A model generated the notes under the pieces. That model was not told the origin of the DNA. It did no database searches and worked only from the letters and a program-made list of their open reading frames with translations. A program made the translations under genes and the position numbers. Source: Lingula anatina (taxonomy: Eukaryota; Brachiopoda; Lingulata; Lingulida; Lingulidae). Taken from it: a stretch of 64,000 nt of DNA. Shown here piece after piece: positions 34,032 to 46,925 of the stretch (its first letter is position 1; each line of letters opens with the position of its first letter). The stretch is from the NCBI RefSeq assembly GCF_001039355.2, contig NW_019773559.1, positions 107,980 to 171,979 of the forward strand, in the 5' to 3' direction.

Positions 34032-36082
34032 AATATGCAGTCCGTGAGATATTGTGGCTGTAAATGAAGTGATACTTGGTTGACCTCTGTTATTGCTCAA
34101 AGATGATGGCATTATGGATGTTGAGGTCTGTTAATGAGTTGATTTATTCTCTTCCATTATAAGAAGAGCCATTACAGCATTGTACATCACTTTGCAAGTA
34201 GTAGTATACCCCTTTTAGCTGAATGTAAGGAAGTTACAGCCAATATTGGACAAACAAACAAACAAAAAAAAAGAGGTTTTGGATTTCAAAAATTGATGTA
34301 AACAAGATCTGCTTGATTGGTCAGTATATTATTGGGCTGGTTAACCATAATCTGTGAACCAATCTCCATATTGTGTTCAAAACATTTATGGACGAATAAA
34401 TTCCTTTTTCGAAATCTTCAAGAACCCTGCAATTTGCAAAACTTAATCTTTTCTGTGAAATTGTAACAATTAATCAAGCATTTAGAACTAAGGTTATAAC
34501 TTGAGTGATATATCCAAAGGGGAAACAGAGTTTTATTTGTGGACGCAAATATGACTGTGTGCATATTGTTATTGAAAGCCAGGAACAACACTGTTGTTGC
34601 CAGTTTTAAATGTGGACTTAGATTAGGGCAATATTTTGACAAGAGTCACTTTGTCTCCATTTTGTAGCCCAAACCAAATTGATTTGTGTTTTGATTTGTC
34701 ATTATTAAGGTCGAGTTCAGTTTTGTGTTATGTTTTGGGCCATATTGTTTCCATTGAATGTGTCACAGGATCTGAGGCCAGGGGTTCTGTAGATGTTAAA
34801 GGGGATTTGATTTTAAATTAATTCCTGCACATTGTGAGAGTACAAAAGTAAAATGAAACAATGATTTTGGTTCAGGAATAGAGAGTAAGGGAGACATTGA
34901 GGTAGTAGTAACAGTTCTTTTTGCTGAGGCCTGGTACAGGAAGAAAATATCATCAAACTTGGTTTATGATTCAGGTATTTGTTTGAGAAGTTCAAGAGAG
35001 GCTCTTTTTTTGGTTTTTGAAAGGTGTAAATGTGATTACTGCATCATTTCAATACAGGAAGAAAAATGTCCCGTGAAAGAATATCTTGTGACCAGACTAG
35101 AGTGAGTATTGGTGGAGATGTCAGTCTTATTTATCCAGGATCCAAACATTATTAATCGTCATTAAAAACTGGTTTGTCAGATAAAAGGCAAGGTGTGTAC
35201 ATAAGGTATAAACTTAAGGCTGGTCTGGTGATGTGTCGGTGAAGATTTTTACTTGTTGCTGAAAAGCTGAGGAATTTTTTTTTTGTAGAGTTACTTTTAA
35301 AGTTGGTCTTTTTTTGGGGAGGTTGGAGGTTGAGGGGGGGGGGGATTTCAAAGATGACTTTGAGGTCAACCTTGAGATAAGAAGATAGGCAGTAGAATTA
35401 CGGACAATACCTTCACAAAAGGTTGACTGATGTAGTTTTGATAGCTATGACTGATGTTTATCACAAACGAGGCAAATCGCCATCATTTAGTCAGGGCAGT
35501 AGTTTTGCTTGAATTAAGTGGGACGTTATCACCAGTGGCTGGCACATATACTGTATGTAGTCTTGGTCATTATGCCAGTGGTCTTTGTGAGGGGACAGGT
35601 ACTATCTAGTTTGCTGATTATTTCACTTTATTTAGGGGTATTCTGGTGTTAGACTGTCTGACAGTCCGCTATTTAGAGCCCTTTTCTACCCCAACCTTCT
35701 TTGAGATCAGGTACCTCTAATCTTGGTTCTACAGTTCTTTTCTGAGAACTATTAAGTGGTGTTTGAGCATTATCATCAGTGTGGAGAAGTGGATAAAACA
35801 ACAGATGGGGCACTCTGGCACATCTTTATTAATCTTATCCCTTTGTGGCCCTATGTCCTGGCTTTGTCTTTTTTTTTTTTCGAGTTATTTTTTTGATGAG
35901 GTATTTCTAGATAAAAACGTTGCTCACCAGGGTTTTTTGTTTACATTTGTTTTCACTGTATTGCTGTAAAAGTAAATTATAAACACATACATATTACCTG
36001 GGAATTATTCAGTAGCTTGGTGTCTACCTGCTGTGGTTATATATAGCACCTGTACTGTTTAACAGAGAGAGAGAGAGAGAGG
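34032..36082. repeat. assembly duplication 2, first copy (about 2.05 kb)
   Basis: Recurs at 36084 onward at a constant offset near 2,052 with few differences (for example at a G run and in poly-T lengths). It ends inside a GA microsatellite immediately before the single 'n' at 36083. Confidence 0.93.
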
Positions 36083-36083
36083 N

Positions 36084-38112
36084 AATATGCAGTCCGTGAG
36101 ATATTGTGGCTGTAAATGAAGTGATACTTGGTTGACCTCTGTTATTGCTCAAAGATGATGGCATTATGGATGTTGAGGTCTGTTAATGAGTTGATTTATT
36201 CTCTTCCATTATAAGAAGAGCCATTACAGCATTGTACATCACTTTGCAAGTAGTAGTATACCCCTTTTAGCTGAATGTAAGGAAGTTACAGCCAATATTG
36301 GACAAACAAACAAACAAAAAAAAAAGAGGTTTTGGATTTCAAAAATTGATGTAAACAAGATCTGCTTGATTGGTCAGTATATTATTGGGCTGGTTAACCA
36401 TAATCTGTGAACCAATCTCCATATTGTGTTCAAAACATTTATGGACGAATAAATTCCTTTTTCGAAATCTTCAAGAACCCTGCAATTTGCAAAACTTAAT
36501 CTTTTCTGTGAAATTGTAACAATTAATCAAGCATTTAGAACTAAGGTTATAACTTGAGTGATATATCCAAAGGGGAAACAGAGTTTTATTTGTGGACGCA
36601 AATATGACTGTGTGCATATTGTTATTGAAAGCCAGGAACAACACTGTTGTTGCCAGTTTTAAATGTGGACTTAGATTAGGGCAATATTTTGACAAGAGTC
36701 ACTTTGTCTCCATTTTGTAGCCCAAACCAAATTGATTTGTGTTTTGATTTGTCATTATTAAGGTCGAGTTCAGTTTTGTGTTATGTTTTGTGCCATATTG
36801 TTTCCATTGAATGTGTCACAGGATCTGAGGCCAGGGGTTCTGTAGATGTTAAAGGGGATTTGATTTTAAATTAATTCCTGCACATTGTGAGAGTACAAAA
36901 GTAAAATGAAACAATGATTTTGGTTCAGGAATAGAGAGTGAGGGAGACATTAGGTAGTAGTAACAGTTCTTTTTGCTGAGGCCTGGTACAGGAAGAAAAT
37001 ATCATCAAACTTGGTTTATGATTCAGGTATTTGTTTGAGAAGTTCAAAAGAGGCTCTTTTTTTGGTTTTTGAAAGGTGTAAATGTGATTACTGCATCATT
37101 TCAATACAGGAAGAAAAATGTCCCGTGAAAGAATATCTTGTGACCAGACTAGAGTGAGTATTGGTGGAGATGTCAGTCTTATTTATCCAGGATCCAAACA
37201 TTATTAATCGTCATTAAAAACTGGTTTGTCAGATAAAAGGCAAGGTGTTTACATAAGGTATAAACTTCAGGCTGGCTTGGTGATGTGTCTGTGAAGATTT
37301 TTACTTGTTGCTAAAAAGCTTAGGAATTTTTTTCTTTGTAGAGTTACTTTTAAAGTTGGTCATTTTTTTGGGGAGGTTGGAGGTTGGGGGGGGGGACTTC
37401 AAAGATGACTTTGAGGTCAACCTTGAGATAAGAAGATAGGCAGTAGAATTACGGACAATACCTTCACAAAAGGTTGACTGATGTAGTTTTGATAGCTATG
37501 ACTGATGTTTATCACAAACGAGGCAAATCGCCATCATTTAGTCAGGGCAGTAGTTTTGCTTGAATTAAGTGGGACGTTATCACCAGTGGCTGGCACATAT
37601 ACTGTATGTAGTCTTGGTCATTATGCCAGTGGTCTTTGTGAGGGGACAGGTACTATCTAGTTTGCTGATTATTTCACTGCATTTAGGGGTATTCTGGTGT
37701 TAGACTGTCTGGCAGTCCGCTATTTAGAACCCTTTTCTACCCAAACCTTCTTTGAGATCAGGTACCTCTAATCTTGGTTCTACAGTTCTTTTCTGAGAAC
37801 TATTAAGTGGTGTTTGAGCATTATCATCAGTGTGGAGAAGTGGATAAAACAACAGATGGGGCACTCTGGCACATCTTTATTAATCTTATCCCTTTGTGGC
37901 CCTATGTCCTTGGCTTTGTCTTTTTTTTTTTTCGAGTTATTTTTTTGATGAGGTATTTCTAGATAAAAACGTTGCTCACCAGGGTTTTTTGTTTACATTT
38001 GTTTTCACTGTATTGCTGTAAAAGTAAATTATAAACACATACATATTACCTGGGAATTATTCAGTAGCTTGGTGTCTACCTGCTGTGGTTATATATAGCA
38101 CCTGTACTGTTT

Positions 38113-38148
<36 letters not shown>
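36084..38148. repeat. assembly duplication 2, second copy, ending in a GA microsatellite
   Basis: Matches 34032-36082 and runs through the complete GA repeat (about 38117-38148) into unique sequence. The first copy broke off in that same microsatellite, as expected when an assembler stops in a repeat. Confidence 0.93.
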
Positions 38149-38158
<10 letters not shown>

Positions 38159-39466
38159 GTTTGGTAGCCTAGCTACCTATAATGTCATATAATATTTATA
38201 GGATGTGTGAAAAAGCCATGATTTGTACCAAACCACTATTATCTCTTTGTCATTAAAAAAAAAGAATATCCAGATAACTGCAAACATAAGCTTGCTTCGT
38301 TGTTCATGTACCTGTTGAATTTGGTCGATCAATCGACGTAGAACAATAGTTGCATTGGGAATGGGCCCTTTGGTCCTTGCGCACCAGCAGTATGACTAAC
38401 TCATTCTGCTCCTCCATATCCATTATTGGGGTTATTACAGACCACTGGCCCATTGTCTGTGACAGTGAGAGGTCGTCCAGTTGAAATGTATTGCCCTGAG
38501 ATGGACAGTGACTGACCATTATGGATAGCTGTCCCCTGCTGTGGTCAGTTGAGAGGGCCTCAGTGGTCCTAATGGCTTGGACACCAGTGAGAACAAGAGC
38601 CTTTTAATCGGAAGACTTAACCAACAAATGCAGTAAACAAAATCTGTGGTAGAGCTGTGACTCTGTCTGGGTGGTGTCAAGTCCAGTTCACTTTTTCTTG
38701 ACTGGATAACGACATGCTCACATGAATACCAAACATATTCGCATGTTTTGTACATTTCAGCTGTTTTCTTGTCCTGTTTTAATCAATAGTGTTTTTCAAT
38801 TTTAACAAAGTGAGTGTGATATTGATAACTCCAAAGGTGAAATTTTTAGGGATGTAATTGTTTATTATGTTTTGTCACAGCCAGTTATATTTTTATTCCC
38901 CCATTTCATTTATATATTTTGCAGAATGTTAAGATCTAACACGAAAAAATTGTCTGTATTCAACATCAGTTTTATGGAATATTTGTCTTGATGTCATATT
39001 TTCATGTCAGAAATATCATGACTGCGCCCCACCTCTGTTAATATTCTACTGTATTTCCATATATTCCTCATCAGCAAGCACTCTGTGACCATTTAATCCC
39101 AAAACAGACTGAAGTGTGAACTTTTTTTCATGGAGGTCATACTGAAGTGATTGACTTAAAGAATAGTGAATATTGACAGAGAGAGGAGCTAACACTGTTG
39201 TCTATCTCGAGTTACTTCAAGCCATTATAAGGCAGCTAGGGGTGACAAAATCCTGCTCTTAAACCACAGTTCAGCACACCTTCTTGAAGTCAGTTTGTGT
39301 GGACTTAAACTTGGTTTGGTTACCAGTGGTTTGCACTTGACCTTTTGTCTGCCAGGGGATGGTTGAAAGTGACCATTTTGTTTTGTTCCGTTTAAGTCTT
39401 GGCCATAGTGGTCAAGCAGTTGTGATCATGTAACCAGTGAGGGGAGAGAGGCTGATGGCAGGGTGA

Positions 39467-39679
39467 GGGTGCGTTCACAATGGATCTACTGTACAAGCTA
39501 GTGCGTACGAAGTCCATGGGGACTCACACTGACTTTGTTGAGTAAAACTTATTGAAAAGCTGGTGATTATATAAGTACGTTGAAAACAAGACGAATTGTA
39601 CTCATGTGATTGCATTGAGCAAGTTTCTGCGGGGTTAGATCGATTTACCCAGTATGATATTTTCATTGTGAATTTACTC
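39467..39679. mobile_element. probable degenerate PIF/Harbinger-like MITE
   Basis: GGGTGCGTTCACAATGG at the left mirrors CATTGTGAATTTACTC at the right, with TGA and TAA flanks. The interior has GGGGTTAGATCGAT, resembling family A. The arms are weak, so the boundaries are tentative. Confidence 0.45.
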
Positions 39680-42600
39680 TAAGTGCAGTGTCAAGCATAC
39701 AGTTGGACTGGAGGGTCATTGTGTCACAACACAGTTTTCATGTTGAACTAGTCGCAATCATACTTAAATAGCCCGAATTTGATCCACGCGTCCAATCATA
39801 GGCCCTTTTGTGCAACAAATAGTGCATTGTGGTAATAAACCCAATGTAAACTCACTAGTCTTCTTTTTTTCTTAGACAGGAGCGTTGTCAATATGTAATT
39901 TGGCTGTGCAGGTTTTGTTGGTTTTGTTTGAATATAGAGTGCGAAAAGAAAAGAGGAAATCAGCCGCCTTGATGTGGGGCTTTCAGCTGGTCAAATAGAA
40001 GGGTTACGTTTCGTAGTTTAAAAGAACAGACATGCAGCGTAGACGGTGGTGTACTTTTCACTGACCACCCAGGAACATTGGGAGCGAGGTGGGACTGGGG
40101 TTTTAGGCGTCAAACCTCTAATCCCTTCTGTTCCTCTGGACTATTGATGTAGCTCCTAGTTTATTAATTTCTGCATGCACAACTCCGTCAGCCTGGGACT
40201 CCCAAAACATTGCAGAGAATTATCAGGAAGGGCCAGTGTAGCCCATATGAATACTGGTATACTGTGCCTCCTTCACAACAACAGTCTCATTGAGAAAAGG
40301 TTTATTTTCTTGACATTTTGCTATGAACTGAGTGTTAGTTTTGGCAGTGAGAGGTCTTGTGCCATGTAACCGGGGGTCTTTGTGTGATCAGGGTGGGGGT
40401 GTGACCGGGCCCAATGACAACAACACAGGGTCAGGGTTTGGGGAACAGGGGAGTTCATTTGGGGTCTCTTCAGTTATCACGTGGGCCCACACTCCAGTTG
40501 TTTTGTATGGGGGATGGTTTTTGAACACAGGAAGAAAAGAAAATCACTCGTCCGATTGATATTGGGTTATTGAACCATAGTGGTCTGTGAACTAGAGGTT
40601 ATATATTTCATTTACACCTTTATGAATGTTTTTATATTTGTTTTATTATTTGTTTCTACCGGAAAATAATTTGGATTTTTTGGGGGTGGGGGCGCATTAT
40701 GTGGTATTTATGACCTGAGCATTTGATTTTCAAATACACAAATATCAATCAAAATATTAGTAAAGTATAGCAGTAAACCTAGACAGCTTGCACAAATGAA
40801 CATTCAAACAGTTTGTTGCTGTAGTTGCATTATCTGTCAGCAATATTCAGTCACAATACTACAACAAATTTGTGCTAAAACCCACGCCATTGTCAAACGG
40901 CAATAAACTGGGCGTAAAAAAGTGGAGTTAAAAACACATATTAAGTTTCCGCAATCATCAGTCACATATCTATAGTAGTGTTGTAATCCATCATGATTGA
41001 TGTGACATGTTTTGTTAAAAAATCATTTGTAAAAAAAAATCCTTATTTACTCCCCCACCAAAAATATCTTTCATTTCATGGTAAAAAGTTTAAAAATAAA
41101 GCAAGAGGCGCTAATGACTTTAATCTGTCTAGCAGGTCAGGTGGCAAAGCCGCAACCTTATCCCTCTGCTGCATAAATAAGGTTTTTCATCAAAAAAGAA
41201 AGAAAAAAAAACTTTAAAGGATTACTGGAATTAACTGCCCAAAAGTGGAACATACTAGTAGTAAATGATATTATACCCCCATTGGCCATATACCAGGTAA
41301 CTTGTTGGTTAATGCTTCGTTAGTAAATTTCTTGCATTTTGTGGTTTTTGGAAAATAATTGTAAAATTTATGAAGTGTAGAAATGATGTTTACCCCCCTC
41401 CCCTCCCGATTTTCTACTCAGAATTATAAAATTGTACAAGGTGTTTCCTCATTACGCTGCAAAGGCTTATTTCTATTTATGAAAATAATTTTTATTTTTG
41501 TTTTAATTTTAAATGCAGGGAAAACATAAATGATCATACATTCATTTTCTCATTTTGAAGTTGTGATGTCATTCTTCAGTAGATTTAAATCAAAAAGGCA
41601 TAATAAGTTTTCACCAAGGTCGACCCAACAGAGTGAGTTTGAAGACTGGGTAGTTTAGTATTCATGACCAGGCATTTGTAAGTTGCTGGAGAACAGACCG
41701 GGGGAGAACCGTAGGTGTTCTTTGTGAAGATCAAAAGAGGAGAACCTCTTCCACTGGGTCACAGCAGAGAGTAAAACAAAAAGAAAAAACTAAGAATCAA
41801 AGAAAAAATGTCATAAATGAGACTTATTTAAGTTCCCTTACATGGAGATGGCTTGATGGAAACTTCATTTGATGCAAAAGAGTTCTGGATACTGCAAGAT
41901 TAGCCTGTGTAAAATGAGAAAAAAAATGAAACTTCGCACTCTCTGGATGCTCTCCATTCCTTGTCTAAGAAAGTTCTAAACCCAAGGAAACTAGTTTTGA
42001 ATAAGGGGTCATTTTTACCTCACTCTATGTGTGTTAGTAATGAAGCCTTCTGACGTGCTGCGTACATGGAGGTTGAACATGACGTTATCCCTCTTCAGAA
42101 CATCGTGTGATCTTCTCACACTGAAGCGGGCAGTGTGACAGTCTCAATGGACTTTGGAGAAAGAAAAGAAGATAGATAGATGTAGTGCCCATGCACAGGA
42201 GGACGACATAGGTGATACACTATTATAAACTGTCCTTTATAGTGGTCACCAGTTTAGCACACAGTATAGTTTTATTGCTTGATTATGACACTGTGATTAT
42301 GACTCTGTGTCTGTGGCAAGGAGAGATGAACTCTATGACCTGACAAACAGTGCAATATAAGGGACATAGAAAGTAGCTGGGGAGATTGGGGGGGGGGGAG
42401 GAAGAGAGAGCCAAAAGGCATGAAAATATACAGTAAGTTGAGCGGTTTTAGATTGAGTCTGAGGATAGAGAGACTTCCTGTTTAGGTTCATCTTTGAGTC
42501 ACCTCAAATCACCTGATGAGTGCTACCTATGATCTACGACAGGTCTCTCCTGTTCTGGTTAACACCTGATTATATCTCTAAACTTCACAGTAAGTTAACA

Positions 42601-44846
42601 CAATGGAATGACCTCACAAAAATCAGCTTTACACACCAAGCAGGACTCTGGTGACAAATTTCAGCCAATCAGTTTTCTGATTTTTCTTAAAAGTATCCGC
42701 GCCCTCTTCACATTTTGTATATAGAAAGCAGGCTGAGGTATCTTTGAAATAACAGTACACGACAGGACACTTTGAATATTCTACTCATAGAAAAGTAAAA
42801 AATATTTAGCATCACAGTAATTGATCCTAAGGGAGGTGCTGTTTTGTTATATTTTAATATATGTCAAATTATTTGTCATTATGGGCCTCGGAAATCTAAT
42901 TTTGTCCACGAAACAACCATATTGGATGTCATTCCTGGTTATATACTTATATAATAGATGCATCTCAAGTCAGCAATGTGTAAGTAACTTGCACACGAGA
43001 GCAAAGCTAAGCTTAAAGTTACACCATGCTTGGATTCATGATCTAATATATTCATGCATGGTGAAGAGTAGGCAAGCAAAGCTATTTCTGGACCTATTGT
43101 TCCCAGCATTCACTGTGGTAGAAGGGATATTAATTACAGATCCTGATAAAGATAGAGAAGCTAGTGAGGGCATACTATACAGTCTTGATAGCAGTCTTCT
43201 CAACTGTGCATGGACTCTGTATCAAGAGATTTGTAACAGGGTTACACCAACAAGGAGTTGGTAATTAGCGTTTGCTGGTGAATTATGTGCTATAATGATA
43301 TGGGTCCTTTTTCCCTTGAGGACAGATATTAACCCAAAAATATAATATATCATCAAGAGTATGTTAAGAGTGATATTATTCATGCAATTCTAATCATTAC
43401 TTGTCCCTAGAAAGTTGAACATGGCTGCATTATTTAGGCATAAATAAGCAAGCACAATGCTGACTAAAAACTTGACTGAAATCAAGTTGTTCTGTTATAT
43501 AGTATAGCGGCTCAGAACTGGGTATTTAATGCCAGATTAACACAGAGCAGCTCTGCATTAATGGGGACTTTTTTCTTGGCCCCAGGTAGTGAAGCTGGTG
43601 TCAGTTTTGTCATTGTCTCCTCTCCATTCACTGTAGCTGTAACATGGATAAGGACAAGTTCTTCAGTTTGTTCAGGGTGAGAAGATCTTAGTGATTAGAG
43701 TGCTTGTCCACAAACTAGTTTTCCATGTCAGAGTATTTAGATGCACCAGAGGATTTTCACATTTATTCAGAGAAATTGTGCAGATTTGCAAATCTATTCC
43801 ATTAGATAACCAGCATTAGAAGCCATTTCCATGTGTCAGACAATCACTTTGTCAGTTGTCTAGTAAGATTAGCAACAACGAGGACATATTTATTATAAAT
43901 GAGGGGTTTGTCTGATATCAGGTTGATGTTGTTCTAGTTTTGCTATTTTGGAACCATGTTTGTAGACTTCAATTTTATTTTATTGTTCTTATTTTGTCTC
44001 AGATCTATCTCCTTCCTAGATTGTGACATATTGTCAAAAACATTTTTTTAGGAAAGGTGAATTATTTCTAAAAATTAGTTAATTTTAAATTTTAGAAAAT
44101 GTTGGTGTAATTCTGAATCCCATTAACTCTGGATTCTATTTGTTATTATGAGTCACAGCCTAGGATAGGTGAATTTCCTGCTTTCTGCCCAATGTATTTG
44201 TTATATTACATCACAGGCACTGTACTATATACATGTGGAGACAGGTGCTCCCACAGTATTTCATCTAGACTGTAAAAATAAACATGTACCAACTGGAATC
44301 ACTTTTGCACAATATTCTTATTAAAACAAAGTAAATGTAGATATTTTACTTTTTCCATTTGCCCAAATATATTATTATTTTTATTTAACCAAAATGAAAT
44401 TTTTTAAGCATGTGGTAAAATTTTTCTATGCTGAGTTAGGGCTAGTAGATGTGTATCCAAAGATGAGTTGCCATGGAGATACATTCTAGATATACCGTAC
44501 TAGTACAAATTTACCTGAATTTAGAGGTAGAAAAAATGACATGTTCAAGACCATCCCAAAATAGTAGCTATAGATTATGAGAGACACAGACCTTTCTAAT
44601 GTGAAATTAGATACTTTCTAGAAATTTTAATGAGAATAGCTCTCACGTCATTTAATTGGTATCCCTTTGAAGATCCAGTAATTAAAATAGACTGCTTTAT
44701 TATATGTGATTTATGGCAGTTTTATGTGTCTGTTTTTAGCGGTTGGATTGAAAGGGAAATGTCTGGTATTTCAGGTGTGGCTGGTGTATAATTGGTCATA
44801 AATTACACCTGGTTATCTGGTATTTGGTAACCAGCTAGTACTACTG

Positions 44847-44971
44847 TTATTTCAATATCATAGACTGGGAGTGTGCAGGATGTTTGAGGAGGGGGGGGGA
44901 GGTAGTACAACTTATTTCAGTATTATAGACTGGGAGATTGAAAGATGTTTTTGGAGAGGGGGGGGAGGGTT
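44847..44971. repeat. short tandem duplication, unit about 65 bp
   Basis: TTATTTCAATATCATAGACT at 44847 recurs as TTATTTCAGTATTATAGACT at 44912. Both units end in a G-rich run. There is no 'n' here, so this looks like a genuine local duplication. Confidence 0.75.
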
Positions 44972-45040
44972 AAAAACATCGTAAAGAGCATGTCTGACCA
45001 ATAATTTGCATTGGTGTTACATAGTTATTGCATTTTATAT

Positions 45041-46206
45041 GGTATGTTATCAACCAGTCTGGTATCAGCCAGTTTAACTGCTAGTACAGCTCATGGCTTT
45101 AAACCGGTGGTCTACAATCTAGTAACAAAGCTAAGAAAATTCTCTCCTGGTCTCCAAGTTCTGTATCAGACTGTAACTTGTCCAAAATCGCCTGTCAGTT
45201 TAGAAGTACAGGCAAAATATTTATGTTCAGAGGGACTGGAGAAATGAAATGAAGAGTGAATGGGGGAAGAAAAACCCACACACATGTTGATGGAAGCATA
45301 CTTGACATAGTTTGAAGTTGAAACTCAGTTATTCAGTGGTGGTTAAAAGTTTGGTGGTGTTTTTATGAATGACTAACCTTCTTTATTGCCTTCACAGGCC
45401 TAGTATCGTGACGGTTATGCCATTGAGCATGCAAGTGATTATTCCACAAGTATTTAATCACCACAATGCACCGTTGTGATGTGGGACAATTTAAGTCATT
45501 AAAGCGTATCGTTTTCAACAGCTCTCCAAAGACTGCGTCATAATGTTAATAATAATAAAAATATGCATAGTTTTCAAGGTGTGCCTTTTATACAGAGTGG
45601 TTAGTAGCACAAAATAACATTGAGAGGAAATATTTGAAAGTTTTTTGACTGGAAGTGAGTTACATTGTTGCAATAAGCCGGTTTTAGTTCTGAACCTTCT
45701 CGTGTAAAACGCTAAAGCAGTGAAGCTTTGCTAAGAGAACCTCAGACTGAACTGCTTTGATCACGTTCTGAACTGAGTCGACTTCAACCAGCAATGTTCC
45801 AATTTTTGTTTCACACATAAATTTTTGTGAAGTGTAATATTTTACCACCAAAAGTGAAAGAAGCATTGATGAGTCACTTCTAAAATCAGGTTCGTGATTG
45901 GACAAAGGTGACAACTCTGAGCAGAATGAGAATGGAGATCGGGATATGGAAAACCACCTAAAAAGAGAAACTGTACTAAATAAATACTTATTGAATACCA
46001 GTGTCACAGAATAGTTTGAATTCCCATAGGAGGCAGATTTAAATAAGCGATACGGTAATGTCAAAAAGACTAAAATTGGGACCCGAGTTGATTCTGATAT
46101 GAATAGTTGTACTGGGTGTGTAAACCAGTAGAGTAGACCTACCAGTATCAGACTGGAGAGAGGTACGTTATCAACCAGTGTGGTATCAGCCAGTTTTACT
46201 GCTAGT
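45041..46206. repeat. pair of dispersed 45-bp direct repeats
   Basis: 45041-45085 and 46162-46206 share 42 of 45 positions by eye (core ATCAGCCAGTTT flanked by GTTATCAACCAGT and ACTGCTAGT). They lie 1.9 and 0.75 kb before the FAT coding exon. They may be a small interspersed repeat or a duplicated regulatory block. Confidence 0.65.
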
Positions 46207-46925
46207 CCGCCAGTCTGTCTTGTGTGTACACAGGTGGAGAGAGGCTGTAATAGCTCTGTCTACACACCTGAGTGCGAGTGAGTGAACCCCAGTTTAACAG
46301 GGACAGATTAACAGGTAAAATTGGTGGAAACTACTCATGGTTGTAAAGTCATATGGTTGAAACTACTCATGGTCAGGTTGTTTGGGTTTCACTGGTCATT
46401 TTAGGACTATGCTGATTCCATAATCTCTGTTGAAGGTCATACAGTTCCGCATGTTGTATAGGTATCTAAACAAGACCTGCAGATTGAGCATTATCAACCA
46501 ATCAGCCCTGTGGCTAGCAGGTCTAAGGGACTGATAGTGTGGGTGGTTTATTTGGGTGACTGAGGCAGATTATTGTGTGTACTAGCAGGATGGGTGGCAG
46601 AGTACACACAAAGGCTTGACTTCCTCATTAGTGACTGGTGTTAATACCAGTGGTTAGGTAGAGTGTAGTACAGGTGGAAAACAGGAGGATAGACACTTAG
46701 ATTCACCTGGAGCTAGTATTTCACATCATTTTGACCTTATTATCTCCTTGGTCAAGTAAGTTTGTGTTTTGATAAGTGCAGTTGAGATATTGTGTTATTT
46801 TGGAACATAAAGAAAATGAAACCAAATTAAGATTTTTGAAGTTAAGATCAAATCTCATATGAGATGTGACAAAACTTGTTTTACTATTTACACATTTAAC
46901 CTTGTGTATTTTTTCTTTTCTCCAG

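Larger units (their letters stand above)
24792..46925 (+). other. probable first intron of the FAT-like gene (non-coding, about 22 kb with about 2.6 kb of it duplicated by assembly)
   Basis: No convincing exon is seen. The longest frames (42821-43264, + and 45684-46064, -) encode nothing recognisable. The plus strand looks rich in T and G over A and C, which fits plus-strand transcription. The stretch contains a 257-bp foldback MITE, two other foldbacks, two assembly duplications and several short G runs. Its great length ahead of a FAT coding exon would suit regulatory DNA, but no specific enhancer can be called. Confidence 0.45.

Noticed and set aside
34032-38148. A genuine 2-kb tandem segmental duplication
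   Set aside because: The junction carries one 'n' and lies in a GA repeat where the first copy stops. The same pattern is seen at three other places, so a haplotype artefact is more likely.
42821-43264. 147-codon frame in the presumed FAT intron
   Set aside because: No domain, signal or splice context is recognised. A frame of this length is unusual but can arise by chance in 22 kb of AT-rich DNA.
45684-46064. 126-codon minus-strand frame near the FAT exon
   Set aside because: The C-terminal part looks mildly helical, but there is no recognised family and no supporting exons. Kept only as a possibility.
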